A DNA stretch of 64,000 bases from PFJX01 sp044227325 (GTDB lineage Bacteria; Pseudomonadota; Gammaproteobacteria; Burkholderiales; Thiobacillaceae): NCBI GenBank assembly GCA_044227325.1, contig JBGAFI010000003.1, forward strand, positions 124,001 to 188,000, written 5' to 3'. This document shows positions 25,065-32,216 of this stretch, piece by piece. Within the stretch, counting starts at the first letter, position 1; every line of letters begins with the position of its first letter. Both the position numbers and the translations under genes were made by a program. Under the pieces are notes generated by a model that saw only the letters and a program-made list of their open reading frames with translations, did no database searches and was not told the DNA's origin.

Positions 25065-26284
25065 CAGGGTTGCGGGCGTGCCGCGCCGGGTTCGGCATGG
25101 GGCTCGGCAGCCGGCTCGGTCGCCGCCGGGAAGCGCACCACGATTTCCCGGGTGTCCGTGCCGCGCCGGATCAGCAGGGGCAGCCAGGTGCCGGGGGGCT
25201 GGCGCTGGATGTGGCCGCGCAGATCCTCGATGCCGGCGATCCTGCTGCCGGCGGCCTGGAGCACCACGTCGCCGTTCTGGAGGCCGGTTTTCTCCGCGAG
25301 GCTGCCCGACCACACCTTTTCGATCATGACGCCATCCGCCGCCGCCTGGAGCGAGACGCCCAGACGCGGCTTGGGCTGGTCGGGCTGGGGCGGGACGACG
25401 AACACCGCGTCGGCGAGGCCGGGCGTGGCCGCCTCGCAGGCGAGGTCGCTGGGCAGGGTCACCAGGTTCGCGTACTGGGCGTGGCCCAGGGCCTGGAGCT
25501 GGTGCGGCACGCCGTAGCCGTTGCGCAAGTGGCCCGCGCCGAGGATGCCCACCACCAGGGTTTGCGGATGCGCCTGGCGGAATTGCGCGATGCCTTCCGC
25601 CATGGCCCGGTCCCACAGGGTCTGGGCCTCGACGAAACGGGCGAACTGGGTCGCGTCGTCCTCGGCCGCGTCCTTGAGGGTGGGATGGGTGTCGAACACG
25701 GAGCGCAATTCCATGCGATACAGCGCGTGCGGTTCCGCCGGCCGCCCCACGCCTTCCCGCTGCGGCGCGGGCACGTTTTCCCAGCCGGCGGCGCGCACCC
25801 GCTTCACCAGGCCGCGTTCGATGTTGAGGGCCAGCATGGGCAGATGGTGTTCCCGGGCGAAGCGGAACAGGGGCAGGTAGAGCTGGGCGTCGTAGCCCCA
25901 GACCTCGTCCCATTGCGACTCCTTGAGGAAATCGGCCTCGGAGAGCTGGCCCGCGACCCAGCGGTCCAGCACCGCTTGCAGCCGGCGCGGGAACATCTCG
26001 AAACCGATGGCCATGTCCGGCCGGCGCGCGTGCAGGGCGGTGAGCATGGCCAGTTGCCAGCGGTGGTCGTCGACGCTGTCGTGGCGCTCCCCCAGCAGCA
26101 CGATCTGCTTGCCGGCGAGGCGCTCCAGCAGCGCCGGGGCGGGCTCGACCCGGGCCGCCGGCACGGCGGGAATCAGCCACTGGCCCGGCTGGTCGCAGGC
26201 GGGTCCGCTGGCGCCGGCATGGGCGGATTGCATGGCGGATAAGGCGCAGACAAACAGGGCGGGGGCCAGGCGGCTGGGCGTCAT
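25064..26284 (-). CDS. ChaN-like haem-binding domain with C-terminal PDZ
   Basis: A 406-residue exported protein. After the signal peptide (APALFVCALSAMQSAHAG) comes a ChaN/TIKI-like domain with QIVLLGERHDSVDDHRWQL, MAIGFEMFPRRLQ and GILGAGHLRNGYGVP, which carries the conserved His/Glu residues. Residues 310-390 form a PDZ domain (PRLGVSLQAAADGVMIEKV and GLQNGDVVLQAAGSRI). ChaN binds haem in characterised examples and related proteins are metal-dependent peptidases (family knowledge). It is co-translated with the M1 peptidase, suggesting an envelope proteolytic or haem-related pair. Confidence 0.85.
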   Translation of the reverse strand: MTPSRLAPALFVCALSAMQSAHAGASGPACDQPGQWLIPAVPAARVEPAPALLERLAGKQIVLLGERHDSVDDHRWQLAMLTALHARRPDMAIGFEMFPRRLQAVLDRWVAGQLSEADFLKESQWDEVWGYDAQLYLPLFRFAREHHLPMLALNIERGLVKRVRAAGWENVPAPQREGVGRPAEPHALYRMELRSVFDTHPTLKDAAEDDATQFARFVEAQTLWDRAMAEGIAQFRQAHPQTLVVGILGAGHLRNGYGVPHQLQALGHAQYANLVTLPSDLACEAATPGLADAVFVVPPQPDQPKPRLGVSLQAAADGVMIEKVWSGSLAEKTGLQNGDVVLQAAGSRIAGIEDLRGHIQRQPPGTWLPLLIRRGTDTREIVVRFPAATEPAAEPHAEPGAARPQP

Positions 26285-26385
26285 GTCGGGTGGCTGTGGT
26301 GAGCGGGTACGGAACATTGTGCGCTATCCCGGGCGAAGGGCGTCATGGCGACGTAGTCCGGGACGGGCACGGTTGGTTCCCGGAT

Positions 26386-26399
26386 TTGATCCAGATCAT
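26386..26399 (+). promoter_or_regulatory. FNR/ANR-type box upstream of oxyR
   Basis: TTGATCCAGATCAT matches the TTGAT-N4-ATCAA consensus at all but the last base. It lies 46-59 bases upstream of the oxyR start. Confidence 0.5.
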
Positions 26400-26444
26400 G
26401 AATTGCCTAGAATATTTCCATCAAACCACTGTATGGAACAGGCC

Positions 26445-27350
26445 ATGACCCTGCAGGAACTGCGTTATCTGGTGGCGCTGGCCGATACCGGCCATTTCGG
26501 CCAGGCCGCCGAGGCCTGCTTCGTCAGCCAGTCCACCCTGTCCACCGGCCTCAAGAAGCTGGAGGAATACCTGGGCCTCGTCCTGTTCGACCGTTCCCTG
26601 AAGCGGGTGACGCCCACCCCCATCGGCCGCGAGATCGTCGAATCGGCCCGGCGCATCGTCGAGGAGGCCGCGCGCATCCGCGACGTGGCCAACTTCGCCA
26701 AGGATCCCATGGACCGCACCGTGCACCTGGGCGTCATCCCGACCTTGGGCGCTTATTACCTGCCCCACGTGCTGACCCAGTTGCGCGCGGCGCACCCCAA
26801 GCTGCGCCTGCTGCTGCGCGAGGAGATGACGCCCCACATGCTGACCCACCTGGCGGAAGGCAAGCTGGACGCGGGCCTGCTCGCCCTGCCCATCCTCGAC
26901 CCCACCCTGGAGGTCGCGCCCCTGTTCGTCGAACCGTTCCAGGCCGCCGTGCCCGCCGGCCATGCCCTGGCGAAGTCCCGCTCGGTGAACATCGACGACC
27001 TGGCCCAGGCCGGATTGCTGCTGTTGGAGGAAGGCCATTGCCTGCGCGACCAGGCCCTGGATGCCTGCCATCTGCAAGGCCTGAAGAGCGAGGAGATTCG
27101 CGCCACCAGCCTGGAGACCCTGCGCCAGATGGTGGCCATGGGCCTGGGCGTGACCCTGCTTCCCACCCTGGCCTGCGCGGACAGCCTGTCCGGCGGCGCC
27201 TCGGTGGTGCTCAAGCCGCTGGCGAAACCCGGCGCCTCCCGCACCATCGGCCTGGTCTGGCGGCGACGCTCGCCCCTGGCCTACACCCTGGAAATGCTGG
27301 CGGGAACCCTGTCGGCCCGCCTGCCGCCGGGGACGCTGCCCATCAAGTGA
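26445..27350 (+). CDS. oxyR: OxyR peroxide-sensing LysR regulator
   Basis: A 301-residue cytoplasmic transcription factor. The N-terminal helix-turn-helix reads MTLQELRYLVALADTGHFG and SQSTLSTGLKKLEEYLG. The sensor domain contains GHCLRDQALDAC with cysteines at residues 199 and 208, exactly the pair that forms the disulfide in Escherichia coli OxyR. The start at 26445 is used; an ATG four codons earlier is possible. It is convergent with a cytochrome c peroxidase gene. Direct targets in the window are likely to include peroxide-defence genes (inference). Confidence 0.95.
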   Translation: MTLQELRYLVALADTGHFGQAAEACFVSQSTLSTGLKKLEEYLGLVLFDRSLKRVTPTPIGREIVESARRIVEEAARIRDVANFAKDPMDRTVHLGVIPTLGAYYLPHVLTQLRAAHPKLRLLLREEMTPHMLTHLAEGKLDAGLLALPILDPTLEVAPLFVEPFQAAVPAGHALAKSRSVNIDDLAQAGLLLLEEGHCLRDQALDACHLQGLKSEEIRATSLETLRQMVAMGLGVTLLPTLACADSLSGGASVVLKPLAKPGASRTIGLVWRRRSPLAYTLEMLAGTLSARLPPGTLPIK

Positions 27351-27392
27351 AGCCATAGACCTTGCCCCTGGGCCGACGGCTGTCTCAAGCAT

Positions 27393-27426
27393 AAAAAAAC
27401 GCCCGCCTCCCCGTGGAAGCGGGCGT
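27393..27426 (-). terminator. Intrinsic terminator of the cytochrome c peroxidase gene
   Basis: ACGCCCGC (27399-27406) pairs with GCGGGCGT (27419-27426). On the minus strand a run of T follows. It lies 28 bases after the peroxidase stop and may also end oxyR. Confidence 0.85.
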
Positions 27427-27453
27427 CGGCCAGTGCCCTTGAGCGGGAGCGGC

Positions 27454-28449
27454 TCAGCCGAAGGGTTTCGGTTTCGGCGTGTCGTTGGTGGAAGGCGGCA
27501 GGATGGGCAGCTTGAAGTCGGGCTGTTTGCCGGTGAGCGTCTTCAGGAAGGCGACGATCTTGGCGATCTCCTCCTTGCTGTAGGTCCGTCCCAATTGCAG
27601 CCTGCCCATGATGTCCACCGCTTCCTCCAGGCTCCAGGCGGCGCCGTCGTGGAAGTAGGGATAGGTCATAGCCACGTTGCGCAGGGTGGGTACCTTGAAC
27701 TTCATGCGGTCGGCATCCTTGCCGGTCAGGCCGGCGACGCCCTCCGCCTTGTTCTTGGTGTCGTATTCCTGCACCACGCCCATCTTCTGGAACGAGGCGC
27801 CACCCACGGCGGGACCGTAGTGGCAGGCGGTGCAGCCGCTGTTCTTGAACAGCATGTAGCCCTCGCTCTCGGTCTTGCTCAACGCCTTCTTGTCGCCCTT
27901 CAGCCATTTGTCGAAGCGGGAATCGGGGGTGACCAGGGTTTCCTCGAAGGCGGCGATGGCGTCGGTGACCATGTCGATGGTGGCCATGTCCTTGCCGAAC
28001 ACCTTCTTGAACTCGGCCTTGTAGGCGGGAATCGAGTTGAGCACCTCCACCGCCAGCTCATGGGTGAAGGCCATCTCGCCCGGATTGGCGATGGGGCCGC
28101 CGGCCTGGGCCTTCAGATCCTTCGCGCGGCCGTCCCAGAACTGGGCCAGATTCATGCTGGAGTTGAGCACCGTCGGCGCGTTGATGGGGCCCTGGTTCCA
28201 GTTGTGGCCGATGGAGGTCTGCAGATTGTCGGTGCCGCCCATGGACAGGTTGTGGCAGGAGTTGCAGGAGATGAAGCCGGATTTGGACAGGCGCGGGTCG
28301 AAGTACAGCTTTTTGCCCAGCTCCACCATCGCGGCGTTCTTGACCTTGGCGGCGGCAATGGGCTGGATGGGTTCGGCGGCCTGGCTACCCGACCAGGCCA
28401 GGGCGGTGACGACGGACATCACGGCGACAGCGAGTACGCGTGCTTTCAT
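27454..28449 (-). CDS. Di-haem cytochrome c peroxidase (MauG/CCP family)
   Basis: A 331-residue periplasmic enzyme that reduces hydrogen peroxide with electrons from c-type cytochromes. It has a signal peptide (MSVVTALAWSGSQAAEP) and two haem-binding motifs, CNSCH at about residue 62 and CTACH at about 208. NAPTVLNSSMNLAQFWDGRA and VPTLRNVAMTYPYFHDG are family signatures. Met residues near the C-terminus can serve as the axial ligand of the electron-transfer haem. A perfect FNR-type palindrome lies upstream, so low-oxygen induction is likely, and the convergent neighbour is oxyR. Confidence 0.95.
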   Translation of the reverse strand: MKARVLAVAVMSVVTALAWSGSQAAEPIQPIAAAKVKNAAMVELGKKLYFDPRLSKSGFISCNSCHNLSMGGTDNLQTSIGHNWNQGPINAPTVLNSSMNLAQFWDGRAKDLKAQAGGPIANPGEMAFTHELAVEVLNSIPAYKAEFKKVFGKDMATIDMVTDAIAAFEETLVTPDSRFDKWLKGDKKALSKTESEGYMLFKNSGCTACHYGPAVGGASFQKMGVVQEYDTKNKAEGVAGLTGKDADRMKFKVPTLRNVAMTYPYFHDGAAWSLEEAVDIMGRLQLGRTYSKEEIAKIVAFLKTLTGKQPDFKLPILPPSTNDTPKPKPFG

Positions 28450-28840
28450 GGAAGTCTCCTTGGTGAAGGTATGGAAAGTTCGGGCTGGCTAGTTGTGTTG
28501 TTGTGTGTTGTTGGCTCGCCCGATTTAGAGCAGATATGAATATCCGAATAAATCTTGACCCGAGTCAAGAGAAATATCCTCCAAAAATTTAGGGATATTG
28601 CGCGGACCGGGGCCAGTGCTGGGTTTCGCGGCTGATCCAAAATATTGATCGGCCTGTTGATTTCCATCTGTTGGGATAAAACCCGCCCCGCGCGGTATGG
28701 CTCCCGGGTTCGCTAGGCCGATGCGGCCAAGCCATAAGCTTATGATTATTTTGAAAGCGTTGGATGGCGCAGCACGCGGCGCGCGCTTCGCGTCCGTGCC
28801 GGCGCGCCGGCCGCTTGCGCGGCCGGACGCGCGGTCGGGT
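28450..28840. other. Intergenic region between peroxidase and small heat-shock genes
   Basis: No gene is seen in these 391 bases. The part near 28500-28660 is AT-richer and holds the FNR-type box. Near 28808-28825 a CGGCCGC/GCGGCCG hairpin with loop TTGC lies just beyond the heat-shock gene stop; it lacks a T-run. Confidence 0.6.
28554..28569 (-). promoter_or_regulatory. FNR/ANR-type box upstream of the peroxidase gene
   Basis: CTTGACCCGAGTCAAG is a perfect 16-base palindrome containing TTGAC-N4-GTCAA, a strong FNR/ANR-class half-site pair. It lies about 105-120 bases upstream of the peroxidase ATG. Confidence 0.7.
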
Positions 28841-29404
28841 TTAGCTGTGGGTGTCCTTCTGGCCGGGGAGGGTGATGGTCAGCACGCCGTCCTTGAAGCT
28901 TTCCTTCAATTCCGAGGCCTTGACCGGAGCGGGCAGGGTCAGGGTTTCGGCGAAGGCGCGGCGGCTCGTGCTTTGCTCGTCGTTCTGGCCGACCTTGAGA
29001 ACGCTGGATGCCTGCGCGGAAATCGACAGCAACTGGCCGTCCAGGCGGATGTGGACGTCCTCCGGCTTGAAGCCGGGCAAGGGAATCGCGAGTTGGTAGC
29101 CATCCTTGGTCTGTTGCAGGGCCGATATCCGGGTGGGCACGGCAAAGGATGGCGGCGGGACGAACATGACCGGCACCCAGAGCGGGTTCATGGCGCCGAA
29201 GGGGCTTTCCAGCGCGGCTTGCATGCGCATGAAATCGGCCCAGGGGTTGTAGTAGAAGGCATGCGTCGGCGCGGGCATGGCTGCGGCCGACTGCGGATTG
29301 GCCGTCGCGCCGGCCTGCGGCGGGCATTCGCCCGCGTAGGCGCCGCCCGCCGCCAGGGCGAGGGAGAGGGCCAGGATGGATGGGGTTGAGATTCCGGTTT
29401 TCAT
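28841..29404 (-). CDS. Exported small heat-shock protein (Hsp20)
   Basis: A 187-residue protein with an alpha-crystallin domain at about residues 90-185: KDGYQLAIPLPGFKPEDVHI, DGQLLSISAQ, then FAETLTLPAPV and the closing SFKDGVLTITLPG. Unlike cytoplasmic Hsp20 chaperones it starts with a clear signal peptide (SILALSLALAAGGAYAGE), so it should act in the periplasm. AGGAGG lies 5 bases before the ATG. The linker carries YYNPWADFMRMQ, typical of the N-terminal arm. It stands alone between the peroxidase and a batD relic. Confidence 0.85.
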   Translation of the reverse strand: MKTGISTPSILALSLALAAGGAYAGECPPQAGATANPQSAAAMPAPTHAFYYNPWADFMRMQAALESPFGAMNPLWVPVMFVPPPSFAVPTRISALQQTKDGYQLAIPLPGFKPEDVHIRLDGQLLSISAQASSVLKVGQNDEQSTSRRAFAETLTLPAPVKASELKESFKDGVLTITLPGQKDTHS

Positions 29405-29506
29405 GGAGACCTCCTGAAAATGAACCGGCGCGAAAGGGTGCGCCGTGCGAAATGGAAAATCGTTTTGCGGGAAAGTTCCGGGAGATTCGAGTCCGAAAAA
29501 GGGCCT

Positions 29507-29971
29507 TCAAGGGTAGAGCGGCGCCAGCGCCGAGGCGGGTTGCGCGGCGCCTTCGCGCTCGCCGCCGGGCAAGGTCTGGAGCGCCTCGGCCAAGGCCTCG
29601 CCACGCCATTCACCGCCGGCATAACAGGCCCGGTCCAGGTCGCGCAGCAGGGCGGATAGCGCAGCATCATCCAGGCGCCGGGCCAGGGCGTTGAGGCCGG
29701 TGGGCGGGTCCGAGGGCCAGGCGGCGCGCGCCCATGCCAGCAGATGCCGGCGCGCGGCGGCGGCCGCGCTGTCGCGGCAGGCCTGGCGGAAAGCCTTGCG
29801 CGCCGCGTTGGCCGGTGTGGCGCCATTAGGTGCGGCGTTGTTTGGGATGGCGTTATTTGGCGCCGGGCGCGAACCGGCGCGGCGGCCGCGCCACCAGGCC
29901 GCCAGGGTGGCGAGCCAGAGCAGTCCCAGGGCCAGACCGATCTGCGCGCCAGCCGGGACGCGCGTCCGCAC
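29507..29971 (-). pseudogene. BatD C-terminal relic
   Basis: The reading frame encodes one membrane helix (GLALGLLWLATLAAWW) and a helical cytoplasmic tail: ARKAFRQACRDSAAAAARRH, LLAWARAAWPSDPPTGLNAL and ALLRDLDRACYAGG. This is the C-terminal end of BatD proteins of the MoxR-linked Bat (oxygen tolerance) operon. The large N-terminal beta-domain part is missing: the place where it should be is occupied by the 5' end of lipA on the other strand. No bat or moxR neighbour is present. A GTG at 29971 could start a 154-residue product, but it has a poor ribosome-binding site. Confidence 0.6.
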
Positions 29972-30115
29972 CTTTCCCGCGCCCAACCCTTCTTCTGGGC
30001 GCCCTTCGTGCACGTGGGGGACTAGCCCGTCCGCGCGCGGGTTATTCCTGTCCCCGGCGCGGCCGGCGCCCCGGCGGCGGCGGGTAGAATGGCCCGCATT
30101 CCATCGGAAACCGCC

Positions 30116-31042
30116 ATGGCCGACTCCATCCTCCACAAGGGCGCCGCGAAGACCGCCCGCATCCCCGTCAAGATCGTGCCCAAGCCGCGCCTGCGGCTGC
30201 CGGCGTGGATCAAGGCGCAGGCGCCGGGCGGGCCGGAGGTGGCCCAGCTCAAGGCCATCCTGCGCGACGCGAAACTGCACACCGTGTGCGAGGAAGCCTC
30301 CTGCCCCAACCTGGGCGAATGCTTCCGCCACGGCACCGCCACCTTCATGATTCTGGGCGACCTGTGCACCCGCCGTTGCCCGTTTTGCGACGTGGGTCAT
30401 GGCCAGCCCCTGCCGCCCGACCCGGAGGAACCCGCCCACCTGGCGGCGACCCTGGCCGCGATGGTCCTGAAATACGTGGTCATCACCAGCGTCGACCGGG
30501 ACGATCTCAAGGACGGCGGCGCCGGCCACTTCGCCGCCTGCATCCGCGCCGCCCGCGCCGCCGCGCCGGCGACGCGCATCGAAATCCTCACCCCGGACTT
30601 CCGGGGGCGGATGGACGCGGCCCTGGACATCCTGGCCGCCGCGCCGCCGGACGTGATGAACCACAACCTGGAAACCGTGCCGCGCCTGTACAAGGCCTGC
30701 CGCCCCGGCGCCGACTATGCCCATTCGCTGCGGCTGTTGAAACGCTTCAAGGAACGCTGCCCCGCCGTGCCCAGCAAGTCCGGCATCATGCTGGGCCTGG
30801 GCGAGACGGACGCGGAAGTGCTGGAGGTGTTGCGCGATCTGCGCGCCCATGAGGTGGACATGCTCACCGTCGGCCAGTATCTGCAACCTTCCCGACACCA
30901 CCTGCCGGTGGAGCGCTTCGTGACGCCGGAGCAGTTCGCGGAATTCGAAAGGATGGCTTTGGCGATGGGGTTCCGGAACGTGGCCAGCGGGCCGATGGTG
31001 CGCTCCAGCTATCACGCGGATCGGCAGGCCGCAGCGATGTGA
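30116..31042 (+). CDS. lipA: Lipoyl synthase
   Basis: A 308-residue radical-SAM enzyme that inserts two sulfurs into octanoyl groups on lipoate-dependent proteins. The auxiliary cluster ligands are in CEEASCPNLGEC and the radical-SAM cluster in CTRRCPFC. The C-terminal signature SSYHAD supplies the Ser ligand. Length is standard. The start MADSILHKG is preferred over an ATG nine codons upstream. lipB, the usual neighbour, is not present; divergent to it lies a batD relic, which suggests a rearrangement here. Confidence 0.97.
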   Translation: MADSILHKGAAKTARIPVKIVPKPRLRLPAWIKAQAPGGPEVAQLKAILRDAKLHTVCEEASCPNLGECFRHGTATFMILGDLCTRRCPFCDVGHGQPLPPDPEEPAHLAATLAAMVLKYVVITSVDRDDLKDGGAGHFAACIRAARAAAPATRIEILTPDFRGRMDAALDILAAAPPDVMNHNLETVPRLYKACRPGADYAHSLRLLKRFKERCPAVPSKSGIMLGLGETDAEVLEVLRDLRAHEVDMLTVGQYLQPSRHHLPVERFVTPEQFAEFERMALAMGFRNVASGPMVRSSYHADRQAAAM

Positions 31043-31159
31043 TGGTGCCTGGCTGTCGTCGGGAAAATTTACATTAGGCGGTAACCAAGACGTGGCTTAG
31101 CCGCTTCCCGGGGCGCTATCCTTTTGTTTCAAAATAATTAAATCCGGGCGAGGAATCGT

Positions 31160-31175
31160 TGGCTTAAGAAATGCT
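31160..31175 (+). promoter_or_regulatory. Sigma-54 promoter of PEP-CTERM gene 2
   Basis: TGGCTTAAGAAATGCT has GG and GC spaced by 10 bases. The predicted start is near 31186, about 67 bases before the ATG. Confidence 0.7.
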
Positions 31176-31252
31176 TAAGAGATGGCGCTTTTCGTGTTCT
31201 TGCTTCGACCAAACGCCGATGCAATGTCCTCAAACATTCTTGGAGCGAAGAA

Positions 31253-32080
31253 ATGCGTATGAAAAGTCTCACCACCTCTTGCACGGTAGCGATCCTGATG
31301 TCGTCGGCGGGCATTGCCCAGGCGACGACGATCTCCTCGTTCGACCCGGCTTATACGGCCAATGGTCAATGGTATGAGTCGGATGTGCGTACCGGCGGGA
31401 GCGCCTCGATCATCAGCCTGATCGGCATGGGCGGCAATCTGGAGGGCAGCCAGCCGCTGCCCACCGGCGCCGCGCTGCTCACCACGGACAATACCAACGC
31501 CGCGAAAGCCGAGGTCGCGGTAGCAGACTCCTACGGCAAGGCCGGCGATATCCTGCGCTCCCTGGCGCTGAGTTACGACTACTATCGTGCCAATCTGGCC
31601 GGCGGGAATCAGGCCGCCGCGCCGTCGCTGAAGCTGACTTTCTTCAACGCCTCGTATGCGGGCGATGGGTTCGTCACGCTTGTCTACGAACCCTACTGGC
31701 AAACGGGTGCGGCGGTGAATCCGACAGCCGATGTCTGGACCGCCGTCGATATCGATTTCGACACAGGCCTGTTCTGGCAGAACGGCGGTTTCGGCCAGGC
31801 CAACAGCGCCGGCGGGCCGCCCCTGAAAACCCTGGAGGGTTGGCTGGGCGCCTTCGACAGCGGCTTCCTGGATGCGGAACTCCTTACCGTGGGCATGGGG
31901 GTCGGCACCTACAACCCGGGCCAGATCGGCTACTTCGACGATGTGAGCATCAGCCACTCGTTTGGCCAGGGCTATGCCGCCGCCTACGACTTCGAGCCGA
32001 CGAGCGTGCCGGAACCGCTCAGTCTGGCGCTTGTGGGTATCGGCCTGGCCGGTCTTGCCGGCATGCGCCGCGCAAGCTGA
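31253..32080 (+). CDS. PEP-CTERM exported protein
   Basis: A 275-residue secreted protein with signal peptide (CTVAILMSSAGIAQATT) and C-terminal sorting signal SVPEPLSLALVGIGLAGLAG followed by Met-Arg-Arg. The body is beta-rich with no recognised catalytic motif (for example YFDDVSISHSFGQG before the tag). It should be cleaved by an exosortase and placed on the surface or in exopolysaccharide. A sigma-54 promoter precedes it and an intrinsic terminator follows 23 bases after the stop, so it is a single-gene unit. Confidence 0.85.
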   Translation: MRMKSLTTSCTVAILMSSAGIAQATTISSFDPAYTANGQWYESDVRTGGSASIISLIGMGGNLEGSQPLPTGAALLTTDNTNAAKAEVAVADSYGKAGDILRSLALSYDYYRANLAGGNQAAAPSLKLTFFNASYAGDGFVTLVYEPYWQTGAAVNPTADVWTAVDIDFDTGLFWQNGGFGQANSAGGPPLKTLEGWLGAFDSGFLDAELLTVGMGVGTYNPGQIGYFDDVSISHSFGQGYAAAYDFEPTSVPEPLSLALVGIGLAGLAGMRRAS

Positions 32081-32103
32081 GCCCGGTCCGGCTCCGCGGA
32101 TAG

Positions 32104-32128
32104 GCCCGGCCAATGTGCCGGGCTTTTT
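32104..32128 (+). terminator. Intrinsic terminator of PEP-CTERM gene 2
   Basis: GCCCGGC and GCCGGGC pair around CAATGT and are followed by TTTTT. Confidence 0.9.
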
Positions 32129-32216
32129 CATGCGCCCTCCGCATGGGCTTGGTTATTCGCCCGGTCCACTCCCCCGGGATGTCGGCTCCAATGCCGTGAA
32201 AAGGCCTACCCAAGGC

